Below are positions 1 through 5,930 of a DNA stretch of 25,692 nt, piece after piece. Source of the DNA: JACKBJ01 sp964549495 (lineage in GTDB: Bacteria > Chloroflexota > Anaerolineae > Epilineales > Epilineaceae); contig CAZJWJ010000076.1 of NCBI GenBank assembly GCA_964549495.1, forward strand, positions 1 to 25,692, given 5' to 3'. The first letter of the stretch is position 1; the number at the start of each line of letters is the position of its first letter. A program made the position numbers and the translations under genes. The notes beneath the pieces are model-generated. The model was given only the letters and a program-made list of their open reading frames with translations, was not told the origin of the DNA and did no database searches.

Positions 1-166
1 TGATGAAACTTTGGCCGACGACCATATGAAACCATGAGGCGACGATTGACACGGCGAAGCCGTTGGCTACGTTGTGCAGGCCAGCGGCCAGGAGCGTCAT
101 CAGCGAGACGAAGAGCGCGCCGGCTGCCACGTCACGGCTGTACAACCAGTTGAAGATGCGGTTCAC
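1..166 (-). CDS. N-terminal part of a small membrane protein, cut by the window edge
   Basis: An open frame of 55 codons begins at a GTG (166-164) and runs off the left edge without a stop. A good ribosome binding site, AGGAGG, lies about six bases upstream of the GTG, which is why I trust this start. The peptide opens VNRIFNWLYSRDVA and continues into one hydrophobic stretch (about residues 15-33, rich in Ala, Leu, Val) followed by a second, weaker one. This suggests an integral membrane protein with its N-terminus in the cytoplasm. I do not recognise the family. The gene points away from the tRNA fragment at 388, so it is probably chromosomal backbone and not part of the integrated segment. 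Confidence 0.5.
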   Translation of the reverse strand, partial: MNRIFNWLYSRDVAAGALFVSLMTLLAAGLHNVANGFAVSIVASWFHMVVGQSFI

Positions 167-387
167 GAGAGCCTCCTCGGGCCATCTGGAGCCGAAGCCC
201 CGCGGTGCCGTTCCGAGAAGGGGAGTGTGGAACCGCATGTAGCGGTTTGACCCTAGTTTTGACCCTTACGCCGTCGAATTTCCCCGAACGACCGCGAACG
301 AGCCTGACTCGCGAGAACGTTGATATTACTGCAATCTCGGCACCTCGCGAGCCTTATCGAACAACCCCGAACAAGGCCCCGACGGAA

Positions 388-429
388 TTCCTAAACCGCG
401 TGTCGCAGGTTCGAGTCCTGCCGGGGGTA
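388..429 (+). pseudogene. 3' half of a tRNA-Arg(CCT), integration-site remnant
   Basis: The stretch fits the 3' half of a tRNA position by position. It has a seven-base anticodon loop TTCCTAA (388-394, anticodon CCT), the 3' anticodon stem ACCGC (395-399) and a five-base variable loop (400-404). The T stem GCAGG (405-409) and T loop TTCGAGT (410-416) are followed by the T stem 3' side CCTGC (417-421), the acceptor 3' side CGGGGGT (422-428) and the discriminator A. The 5' half is missing: the preceding 35 bases contain neither the partner acceptor strand ACCCCCG nor a D arm, and the 5' anticodon stem does not pair. tRNA-Arg(CCT) is a classic integrase target, so I read this as an attachment-site scar. 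It cannot make a functional tRNA. Confidence 0.6.
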
Positions 430-433
430 CTGG
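408..433 (+). repeat. Direct repeat copy 1 (tRNA 3' end, att-like)
   Basis: This 26-bp segment, starting GGTTCGAGTCCTGCCG, matches 1427-1452 at 25 of 26 positions. It covers the T loop, the acceptor 3' strand and four bases beyond. With its partner it brackets about 1 kb that contains the HNH gene pair, the arrangement expected of attL/attR left by a site-specific integration. Confidence 0.6.
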
Positions 434-439
434 TTGAGA

Positions 440-470
440 AGCCCGCTACAGCGGGCTCTTCTGTCTTTGG
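440..470 (+). terminator. Intrinsic terminator after the tRNA fragment
   Basis: AGCCCGC (440-446) pairs with GCGGGCT (451-457) around a TACA loop and is followed by a pyrimidine-rich CTTCTGTCTTT tail. It sits 11 bases after the tRNA discriminator base, where a tRNA terminator is expected. This suggests the 3' flank is the original tRNA locus. The HNH gene, reading the other way, ends at 479, so the hairpin may also serve it. Confidence 0.6.
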
Positions 471-478
471 ACAGATCG

Positions 479-919
479 TCAATCCAGTTCATGCCATGCG
501 TCGAGCTTGACCCAGATCAAACGCAAGCGCACCAAGCGCGCTCGATTCAGATCGAGCGCGGCAATCGTGGCTCTTCCTGTCGCGGTCTTTCCCGACAGCG
601 TTCCATCGTCTTGCCACTCGAAGTGACTCGCCCACGACTGCCGGCGCGGATGGTAAAGCGGTGTTTCATGACCACTTCGCGGGTCTCGGGCCGATTGCCG
701 ACTGCCTTTGCGCCGGTTGCAGGCGGGGCATGACCAACAAAGGTTGTCTACTGCGTTGCCCCCTCCGGCATGCCGAGGGACGATGTGATCGATCTCGAAG
801 CTGGAGACAGTCAGAACTTCGGGAGTCCGGCAGTAGGCGCAGCGCTGCCGGTCTTGCGCGCGAATCCGCTCCCGTGTTGCCTTCGGAACCCCGGGAGACG
901 TCGGGCTACGCTTGCTCAC
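479..919 (-). CDS. HNH endonuclease family protein
   Basis: This 146-residue protein carries a complete HNH (beta-beta-alpha metal) nuclease core. The first zinc-ribbon pair is CAYC (about 27-30), the catalytic stretch is EIDHIVPRHAGG (about 42-53), and the second pair CPAC leads into NRRKG. A PLYHPRR segment follows, typical of the 140-residue stand-alone HNH proteins common in Cyanobacteria and Chloroflexi. The metal-binding and catalytic His and Asn are all present, so the enzyme looks intact. The start is a GTG at 919 lying inside the end of the upstream gene (14-nt overlap) with no strong ribosome binding site, which indicates translational coupling. Its target is unknown; such proteins nick or cut double-stranded DNA. 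It lies between two tRNA-end repeats and may be cargo of a small mobile segment. Confidence 0.85.
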   Translation of the reverse strand: MSKRSPTSPGVPKATRERIRAQDRQRCAYCRTPEVLTVSSFEIDHIVPRHAGGGNAVDNLCWSCPACNRRKGSRQSARDPRSGHETPLYHPRRQSWASHFEWQDDGTLSGKTATGRATIAALDLNRARLVRLRLIWVKLDAWHELD

Positions 920-1256
920 GATGTTGCAGGGTCAACATCGCCCGTGCCTTGATGAGGTTCAAGCTATCGATTTGCTCGATCAAGAGATCGAACTCGCTGG
1001 CGTCTTCTGCACTCAGGTCGCCCTCATCCTGAGCGCGGCGTAGTGCGTCCAGCTGGGCCTGTTGGGCCGGTGCAAGAAGGGCATTGGCCAGAGCGCGCAG
1101 TTCGTCGTCACTCAAATCGGGCAGAAGGTCGGGGTCTCGCTCAAGCTGCTCGCGCAATCGTTGAAACGTGCTCCAATCGAGGACCACACCCGTGCGCGTC
1201 CCGTCTTCGGCCACAATGTAGCGCACAGCCCCGATCGGTTCCTGAGTCTCAAGCAT
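906..1256 (-). CDS. Small partner protein encoded upstream of the HNH nuclease
   Basis: This 116-residue soluble protein starts at ATG 1256 with a good GGAGGAT ribosome binding site. The N-terminus (GAVRYIVAEDGTRTGVVLDW) forms a predicted short beta hairpin ending in W-x-x-FQRL. This is the look of small proteins that sit directly upstream of HNH nucleases or PIN toxins and carry a strand-turn-strand followed by helices. The rest is helical and acidic (DPDLLPDLSDDELRALANAL, then a Leu/Ala-rich helix). The gene overlaps the HNH gene by 14 nt, so the two are one transcript made in equal dose. An antitoxin-like or chaperone role for the nuclease is inference. I see no DNA-binding motif I could name. 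Confidence 0.7.
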   Translation of the reverse strand: MLETQEPIGAVRYIVAEDGTRTGVVLDWSTFQRLREQLERDPDLLPDLSDDELRALANALLAPAQQAQLDALRRAQDEGDLSAEDASEFDLLIEQIDSLNLIKARAMLTLQHREQA

Positions 1257-1313
1257 GCTCGTATCCTCCGGGCGCCGCGAAGCCCCTGTATGTCATCGGC
1301 CGGCTCGATCCTG

Positions 1314-1322
1314 AGTGTAGCA
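1314..1322 (-). promoter_or_regulatory. Extended -10 candidate for the HNH operon
   Basis: On the minus strand the sequence TGCTACACT has the TGn extension and a TACACT hexamer (four of six bases match TATAAT). No good -35 is present, as expected for extended -10 promoters. It would give a leader of about 50 nt before the ATG at 1256. Support is weak. Confidence 0.3.
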
Positions 1323-1426
1323 CCAGAGGCATGTTGCGGAAGCAAGCAGCCTACTCTGAACTGGGCATCTGCGGTGGCGCCACGCCGCCGCCATCGAGCC
1401 CCAACGTACCATCGCCGCCGAGGACT

Positions 1427-1452
1427 GGTTCGAGTCCTGCCGAGGGTACTGG
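1427..1452 (+). repeat. Direct repeat copy 2 (tRNA 3' end, att-like)
   Basis: This is the second copy of the 26-bp tRNA 3'-end repeat, with one difference from 408-433 (GAGGG in place of GGGGG in the acceptor strand). Here the sequence upstream of the T loop is unrelated to tRNA, although AGGACT/AGTCCT makes a local hairpin. No terminator follows. Taken with copy 1 it marks the right border of the HNH segment. Confidence 0.6.
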
Positions 1453-1472
1453 GTCGGTCACGCCATGATTAG

Positions 1473-1509
1473 CCTTGTATATCCGGCACAAAACGCCTAA
1501 TATACAAGG
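1473..1509 (+). promoter_or_regulatory. Perfect inverted repeat overlapping the promoter of the DUF4143 ATPase gene
   Basis: CCTTGTATAT (1473-1482) and its exact complement ATATACAAGG (1500-1509) are separated by 17 bases, and the second arm touches the ATG at 1510. The first arm contains a -35-like TTGTAT (1475-1480). The second arm begins inside a -10-like TAATAT (1498-1503) at 17-bp spacing. Transcription would then begin at about the A of the ATG, giving a leaderless message. The symmetry suggests an operator covering both promoter hexamers, probably autoregulatory; this is inference. Confidence 0.5.
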
Positions 1510-2685
1510 ATGATCCGCCGGCACGCAGCCTCCATCGTCGACAAGGCGCTCTCGCGCCAGGCGGCAGTTGGCCTCTTGGGGCCACGGCAGGTCGGCAAGA
1601 CCACCCTGGCTCATCAGGTCGCCGACGGTCGCGATGCCCTTTACCTGGATCTCGAGTCCTACGTCGATCGCAACAAGCTGGCGGACCCGGCGCTGTTTCT
1701 GCGCAACTTCGAGGATCGACTCGTCATCTTGGACGAGATCCACCGGGTGCCCGAGCTCTTCCAGACGCTTCGCGGCCTGATCGACGAGGGTCGCGTCAAG
1801 GGCAAGCGCACCGGGCGATTTCTGGTTCTCGGCTCCGCGGCCATCGACCTCTTGCGCCAGTCGGGAGAGAGCCTGGCCGGCCGAATCGAGTACGTCTTCC
1901 TCGATCCGCTGGACGTGCTGGAGGTCGCGCCCGATGCAAGCAGCGCGAACCGTCTTTGGCTCCGGGGCGGCTACCCGGACAGCCTCCTAGCCGGCTCGGA
2001 CGAGGACAGCTTGATCTACCGCCGCAACTTCATCCGGACCTACCTGGAGCGCGACGTTCCGCAGTTTGGACCCCGCATCCCGGCCGAGACCTTGTCGCGC
2101 CTCTGGACGATGTTGGCACACAATCAGGGCGGCCTGCTCAACGTCTCCCGGCTAGCTGCGGGTCTCGGTGCGAGCGCGCGCACGGTGAATCGCTACATCG
2201 ACCTGCTGGTCGACCTGATGCTCGCGCGCCGCGTGCGCCCGTGGCATGCCAACGTAGGCAAGCGGCTGGTGAAGTCGCCCAAGGTCTACGTCCGCGACAG
2301 CGGTTTGGTGCATGCGCTGCTCGGACTCGAAGACCACGATGCGCTGGCCGGCCATCCGGTGGTCGGCGCGAGTTGGGAGGGCTTCGTCATCGAAAACCTG
2401 CTATCCGCAGCCCCCGAGGGTACGAGCGCCCACTTCTACCGGACCGCCGCCGGCGCCGAGATCGACCTCATGCTCCAGCTGCCGGGGGGCCGCGGGCTCT
2501 GGGCCATCGAGATCAAACGAAGCCTGGCCCCGCGCCTCGAGCGTGGTTTCCACAACGCCGTGGACGATCTCGACCCGCAGCGCTGCTTCCTGGTCTATCC
2601 GGGCGAAGACCGCTATCCGCTTACGCCCGAGGTCGAGGCGATCGGACTTCGGGACATGGCGAAGTCCTTGGCGGCAGAGCAGTAA
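1510..2685 (+). CDS. AAA-family ATPase with DUF4143 domain
   Basis: This 391-residue protein has the N-terminal AAA_14 ATPase domain and C-terminal DUF4143 domain that define a large, functionally obscure prokaryotic family. The Walker A is GPRQVGKTT (about 24-32) and the Walker B is LVILDEIH (about 70-77). A sensor-like LVLGSAAIDLL follows, which matches the family's VLTGSS motif only loosely. The C-terminal half contains a predicted winged-helix stretch (NVSRLAAGLGASARTVNRYI, with a typical LxxxLG.S..TV pattern) and a nuclease-like core. In that core GAEIDLMLQL and IEIKRS give the E..D and ExK pattern of PD-(D/E)XK folds. Length is normal. Catalytic function is unknown; roles linked to toxins or mobile elements have been proposed. 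A small dyad at 2677-2691 overlaps the stop codon. Confidence 0.9.
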   Translation: MIRRHAASIVDKALSRQAAVGLLGPRQVGKTTLAHQVADGRDALYLDLESYVDRNKLADPALFLRNFEDRLVILDEIHRVPELFQTLRGLIDEGRVKGKRTGRFLVLGSAAIDLLRQSGESLAGRIEYVFLDPLDVLEVAPDASSANRLWLRGGYPDSLLAGSDEDSLIYRRNFIRTYLERDVPQFGPRIPAETLSRLWTMLAHNQGGLLNVSRLAAGLGASARTVNRYIDLLVDLMLARRVRPWHANVGKRLVKSPKVYVRDSGLVHALLGLEDHDALAGHPVVGASWEGFVIENLLSAAPEGTSAHFYRTAAGAEIDLMLQLPGGRGLWAIEIKRSLAPRLERGFHNAVDDLDPQRCFLVYPGEDRYPLTPEVEAIGLRDMAKSLAAEQ

Positions 2686-2787
2686 CTGCTCCGTCTCAGG
2701 GCCCGGAGACGCTCTACCAAGGGATCGCGGTCGCCGCTCCCAACCGTATGGGTGAATCAAAGCAGTGACGAACGCAGTCCCCTGATG

Positions 2788-3186
2788 TCATCGAATCAGC
2801 TGCACCTCGACTGCCAGCTCCAGTCGACTCCAGAGTCGGTCCGCCGTGACGACCGGAATGCCCAGCTCGAGGCCGATCGCTAGACAGGTTCGGTCCCCGA
2901 GCGACAGCCCGATCGACTTCATCGAAGGACGGAGCATGCCGCTCCGGTAGGCCGCCGCTCGATCGAGGTCGATCACCTCTAGCCCCAGGCCTTCCACGGC
3001 CGAGCGAATCGCCGGCTCGGGCATCCCATGCTCGGCCAGCTTGGCCACGACCTCGGCAAGATTCACCGCGCTGATCCTCGCGCCCGGCAGATGCGCCGCG
3101 ACTCGATCACCACCCGGCTCGTCGTTGAGTAAGGCCAGCAGCGCCGATGCGTCGAGAAGCACTGCCGGATCACTCACGTCGGCTCT
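2788..3186 (-). CDS. PIN-domain ribonuclease toxin (VapC-like)
   Basis: From the ATG at 3186 this gives 132 residues, a standard PIN length. The catalytic acidic residues are visible: Asp in VLLDASALLALLNDE, Glu in NLAEVVAKL, and the C-terminal pair in LSLGDRTCLAIG and VVTADRLW. The family cuts RNA, often tRNA or rRNA, using a metal cluster held by these residues. The start lies 17 nt inside the antitoxin gene; a GTG at 3174 is an alternative start. A longer open frame reaching 3264 would add residues with no PIN character and no ribosome binding site, so I rejected it. The SIGLSLGDRTCLA signature is typical of the COG1487/VapC branch. Together with the AbrB gene it forms a type II toxin-antitoxin module. 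Confidence 0.85.
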   Translation of the reverse strand, partial: RADVSDPAVLLDASALLALLNDEPGGDRVAAHLPGARISAVNLAEVVAKLAEHGMPEPAIRSAVEGLGLEVIDLDRAAAYRSGMLRPSMKSIGLSLGDRTCLAIGLELGIPVVTADRLWSRLELAVEVQLIR

Positions 3187-3418
3187 CATCGCGTCGATCG
3201 GCGATGAGTTCGTCGACCAGGGACTGGCCACCGTCCACGTACTGACGCACCAAGTCCCGTGCACGTCGCACGGCCTGCTCCGGCGTGATGATCCTCAAGC
3301 ACCCATCCTCGAGGATCACGATCAACTCGTCGCCCGTCTCGACCCCCATGGCCTTCCGGTACGCGGCGGGGATCACCAAGCGCCCGCCCCTTCCAAGTTT
3401 GGTTCTTGTCTCGAACAT
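3170..3418 (-). CDS. AbrB/MazE-type antitoxin (SpoVT-AbrB fold)
   Basis: This 82-residue protein begins MFETRTKLGRGGRLVIPAAY, the unmistakable swapped-hairpin AbrB DNA-binding motif (GR.VIP...R...G...GDE). The hairpin is followed by LIVILEDGCLRI and a C-terminal helix (VRRARDLVRQYV) that would wrap the toxin. I prefer the ATG at 3418 over the upstream start at 3463 because a GAGG ribosome binding site lies just upstream of it and the AbrB domain then starts at residue 1. The last 17 nt overlap the PIN toxin gene. The antitoxin would neutralise the PIN protein and repress the operon through the dyad at 3456-3472. Confidence 0.85.
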   Translation of the reverse strand: MFETRTKLGRGGRLVIPAAYRKAMGVETGDELIVILEDGCLRIITPEQAVRRARDLVRQYVDGGQSLVDELIADRRDESRRE

Positions 3419-3434
3419 GTGCCACCTCGAGACC

Positions 3435-3472
3435 AGTATGACATATGCTGAAACATGTGACAAGAAGTCACA
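3435..3472 (-). promoter_or_regulatory. Promoter and dyad operator of the first AbrB/PIN operon
   Basis: On the minus strand TTGTCA (3463-3458) and CATACT (3440-3435) are separated by exactly 17 bp, matching sigma-70 at five and four of six positions. The dyad TGTGAC-AAGAA-GTCACA (3456-3472) covers the -35. Transcription would start near 3428, leaving a leader of only about 10-12 nt before ATG 3418. A repressor on the dyad would block the polymerase, as expected for antitoxin autoregulation. Confidence 0.45.
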
Positions 3473-3668
3473 GTCGTGTCAGAACAAGGCGCTGGACGCG
3501 CCGTGCGACCGCTGGCTCGCCGTGGGAACCCGAGGACGATCCCATGCCTCTCTTTCGGAGCATGCTCGGCAACACCGACACGATCCCTTCGCTGGACGGA
3601 GTTGGCCGGCTACCCTTGTCGCTTCCGATCATCGAACAAACGATCACGCAATCCGGAGAGAACACACC

Positions 3669-4247
3669 ATGAACCACCCCATCCTACGCCGCTGGAGCCT
3701 CGCCTTCCTACTGCTGCCCGGCTTCGTCTCGGCCGGCTGCCTGACCGAGTCCGAGCTCGACGAGCCCGGCGCCACCGATGCCGTGAGCGAGACCGGCGCC
3801 GACGATGCGAACTCCGAAGCCGAACCGGTCGAAGAGGCCGCCGAGCCCGGCGACGATGCCGGTACCGAGGACTCCGACGAGACGGACGACCAGAGCGCTT
3901 CGACGCGCCCGGGCATGGGGCAGGGGATGCAAGCCCACCGCGGCATGATGCAGGAGACCATGCACAAGGCCATGCTCACCGAGGCCATCGACCAGGGCCT
4001 GATCGACGAGGCCGATGCCGAGCTCTTCATGCGCGTCCACGAAGCCATCGACGCCTACCGCCCCGAAGGCTCGGGCATGGGGATGAACCTGGACGCCGAA
4101 GCCAAGAAGGCCATGCAGCGCGGCTTCGTGCAGCAGGCCCTGGCCGACGAGGCCATCAGCGAGGCCGACGCCGAGCGCTTCACCGAGATCCACGACATCC
4201 TGCTCGACGAGGGCATCATGCAGGCCTTCGAATCCGAGAACGAATGA
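3669..4247 (+). CDS. Small acidic lipoprotein with a duplicated helical motif
   Basis: This 192-residue protein starts at ATG 3669 behind GGAGAG; longer upstream extensions lack a ribosome binding site. Residues 1-24 form a lipoprotein signal (charged RR, hydrophobic LAFLLLPGFV, lipobox SAGC with Cys24). Residues 25-78 are an extremely acidic, disordered tether rich in Asp, Glu, Ser and Thr. The body contains two aligned copies of a 33-residue unit, 98-130 and 149-181. Each has a Met at the start, a G/A-L/A-I-x-EADAE core and a conserved F...H. Between and before them lie Met-rich stretches (PGMGQGMQAHRGMMQ and GSGMGMN). Met and His enrichment hints at copper or other soft-metal binding on the cell surface, but that is inference. 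No known family is recognised. Confidence 0.75.
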   Translation: MNHPILRRWSLAFLLLPGFVSAGCLTESELDEPGATDAVSETGADDANSEAEPVEEAAEPGDDAGTEDSDETDDQSASTRPGMGQGMQAHRGMMQETMHKAMLTEAIDQGLIDEADAELFMRVHEAIDAYRPEGSGMGMNLDAEAKKAMQRGFVQQALADEAISEADAERFTEIHDILLDEGIMQAFESENE

Positions 4248-4285
4248 GCCCCGACGGGCCGGACGAAGCCACCATCGGTTGACCT

Positions 4286-4320
4286 CGATCATGGGGCCGC
4301 TAGGGTTGGCCCCATGATCG
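4286..4320 (+). terminator. 13-bp perfect hairpin after the lipoprotein gene
   Basis: CGATCATGGGGCC (4286-4298) pairs exactly with GGCCCCATGATCG (4308-4320) around a nine-base loop. It starts 39 bases after the lipoprotein stop and is a plausible terminator, though no T tract follows. The right arm coincides with the first bases of the eroded channel gene, so the hairpin may also mark a recombination joint. Confidence 0.45.
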
Positions 4321-4932
4321 GCTTCGTCCACCAAGATCCTCCTGCTCGCCATGGTGGTCGTCGGTGTCTGGCTCTTCTACGCCCTGCTCAACGCCATCTG
4401 GGAAGCCTACCGACACAAGGATCCGGCGCCCGACTACGCGATCGAGGGCCCGGTGCAAGCGGCCAAGCTGGGCGCCTTCGTGATCGGCCTGGTCTTGGCG
4501 CTGTCCATCCTGCTCGGCCGCTCGCCGCTCTACCTCTTCACCGGCCTGGGCGCGCTCAGCGCGGTCTTGATGCTGATCTTCAAGGAGCCGATCACCGGCT
4601 TCACCGCCGGCATCCAGCTGTCGACCAACCGCATGGTGGCGCCCGGCGACTGGATCGAGATGCCGCGCTACGACGCCAACGGCGACGTGCTCGAGGTGGG
4701 CCTGACCAACGTCGGCGTCTTCCGCGCCTACGCCGAGCGCTACCTGCGCAGCCATCCGATGATCCACCAGGACATGACGCTCCTGGTCCGCCAGCTGCAG
4801 CCTACCGAGCACGGCCTGCCGATCGAGCTCTACGCCTTCTGCAAGGACACCGACTGGGGCCGCTACGAGAGCGTAGCGCTTCGCCGGTTCGATCCAGCGC
4901 GCATCGACCTGCACCGTGAGCCTCCGCTGTGA
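4318..4932 (+). pseudogene. Eroded YbdG/MscS-type mechanosensitive channel gene
   Basis: The frame is open from 4318 (first ATG 4351) to a stop at 4932. It encodes recognisable pieces of a YbdG-like channel in the right order: helices around LLLAMVVVGVWLFYALLNAI, then the pore helix and beta-domain entrance (LGALSAVLMLIFKEPITGF, AGIQLSTNRMVAPGDWIEMP), then DANGDVLEVGL. The text then jumps to TNVGVFRAYAERYLRSHP and DMTLLVRQLQPTEHGLPIE, which in E. coli YbdG lies about 95-100 residues further on. The missing part is the core of the beta domain. The N-terminal helices (about 80 residues) are absent and the C-terminus after RYESV is degenerate. The joint falls at similar sequences (GLTTV-like and LTNIG-like), suggesting an in-frame deletion. 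A working channel is unlikely; an assembly or deletion artefact is the alternative. Confidence 0.7.
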
Positions 4933-4941
4933 CACGCGACG

Positions 4942-5421
4942 CTACTCCTGCGGCCCGGCATCGGAATCGGTGAACGGTTCGATCGCTGTGAGTGCTTCCC
5001 GAACCCGAACGACCAGGGTTCCCGGACGGACGACTTCGATCGACTCCGCTTCCGGCCAGAAGTCTCGCTCGTTCAATGTGACCAAGAATTGGCACTCCTG
5101 CTTCAAGGCCGAGGCGAGAATCGCGAGATCCTTCGGGTCTGCCTGGCCCTCCAACCTTCTGAGCCAGCTGGTCGACACGGGTGTTCCCTCCGTCAGCGCC
5201 TCTCGGATCAGCAAGCTCACCATCGGCAATGCCGCCGGTAGCTTGCGCCGAACGTTCCGGTAGGCTTCTTCCCGAACTTCCGCGGAGATTCGCCCGTCGA
5301 TCAAGCCGAGGTCGGCCAACTGAAGCAGGGCATAGCTGGCTCCGGTGCTCGATGCAGATCCGGCAATGACGCAGGACGAATCGAAGAAAACACGGAGTTG
5401 ACTACGCTCACGGCCCGCCAC
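4942..5421 (-). CDS. PIN-domain toxin, second module
   Basis: This 159-residue protein begins with a GTG at 5421 inside the antitoxin gene (14-nt overlap). The PIN fold is shown by LRVFFDSSCVIAGSAS (first catalytic Asp), an acidic residue in the AEVREEAYRNV helix, ADPKDLAILASAL (central Asp) and FLVTLNERDF (C-terminal Asp). The spacing and the DSS.V..GS signature fit the PIN_3/COG2405-like branch, which differs from the VapC branch encoded at 2788-3186. The expected activity is metal-dependent RNA cleavage, neutralised by the AbrB-type protein encoded upstream. It converges on the eroded channel gene with a nine-base gap. Confidence 0.8.
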   Translation of the reverse strand: MAGRERSQLRVFFDSSCVIAGSASSTGASYALLQLADLGLIDGRISAEVREEAYRNVRRKLPAALPMVSLLIREALTEGTPVSTSWLRRLEGQADPKDLAILASALKQECQFLVTLNERDFWPEAESIEVVRPGTLVVRVREALTAIEPFTDSDAGPQE

Positions 5422-5683
5422 GCAAGCGTTCCTCCATCAGCCTGCGCCGTTCCTCCGGCAAACCTTCCAGCAGCTCCTCGACGCTCAGCCCGGCTTCCTT
5501 ACGCAGGGCCTCGATCTCTCCGACCAGCTTCGGTACGATGGACAGGCGTGGGGAGAGGAAGAACGCACCGTCTCCGAGATCGACGACGGTGAACACATCA
5601 CCCTCTTCCAATGCGTACTTCTTGCGCAGGTCGGCAGGCAGCGTGAGCGCGCCCTTGGATCGCATTTGAATCGTCGTCGCCAT
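5408..5683 (-). CDS. AbrB/MazE-type antitoxin, second module
   Basis: This 91-residue protein starts with MATTIQMRSKGALTLPADLR, the AbrB swapped-hairpin motif (S.G..TLP...R), followed by LEEGDVFTVVDLGDGAFFL. The C-terminal helical tail (VPKLVGEIEALRKEAGLSV and LLEGLPEERRRL) is the likely toxin-binding part. A GAGGG ribosome binding site lies seven bases before the ATG. The sequence is clearly different from the AbrB protein at 3170-3418, so the two modules are not a recent duplication. The gene overlaps the PIN gene, giving the usual antitoxin-first order. The promoter with its dyad operator lies directly upstream (5702-5750). Confidence 0.85.
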   Translation of the reverse strand: MATTIQMRSKGALTLPADLRKKYALEEGDVFTVVDLGDGAFFLSPRLSIVPKLVGEIEALRKEAGLSVEELLEGLPEERRRLMEERLRGGP

Positions 5684-5701
5684 ACTACACCCTCTATCGC
5701 A

Positions 5702-5750
5702 ATTCCGATTTTCGGAATATCAAGATAGATTGCTCGGGCAGACTCGTCAA
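5702..5750 (-). promoter_or_regulatory. Promoter and dyad operator of the second AbrB/PIN operon
   Basis: On the minus strand TTGACG (5750-5745) and TATCTT (5727-5722) are spaced by 17 bp, matching the sigma-70 consensus at five and four of six positions. Immediately downstream, at the expected transcription start, is the perfect dyad ATTCCGA-TTT-TCGGAAT (5702-5718, plus-strand reading). A bound antitoxin dimer there would block initiation. Confidence 0.55.
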
Positions 5751-5930
5751 CCTCGGCTCTCGCCGAAAGGATCGCTTGGCCACCGGTCAGCAGTCCATCC
5801 AACCCGACCCGGCGAACAACCATAAAGCACCCTTAACCTACCCACCGTTGAATTCCGCCTCCAACTGGCGCACCCTGATGCGATGCACGATCATTCGCCC
5901 GATCGCCATCCCCCGCCCCAGGAGCCGCCG

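Larger units (their letters stand above)
167..478. other. Gene-free stretch holding a tRNA remnant and terminator
   Basis: No convincing gene lies between the membrane protein start and the HNH gene. Open frames here lack ribosome binding sites and have no recognisable sequence. Positions 167-387 show nothing I can name. Positions 388-429 hold the 3' half of a tRNA and 440-470 its terminator, both listed separately. The first part is less GC-rich than the surrounding genes, with runs such as TTTTGACCC near 253, which fits foreign or decayed DNA. Confidence 0.5.

Noticed and set aside
355..429. A complete tRNA gene ending at 429
   Set aside because: Only the 3' half fits. No 5' acceptor strand, D arm or 5' anticodon stem can be found in the preceding 35 bases.
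205..510. A 101-codon plus-strand frame over the tRNA fragment
   Set aside because: It runs through the tRNA remnant and terminator, and has no family signature and no ribosome binding site.
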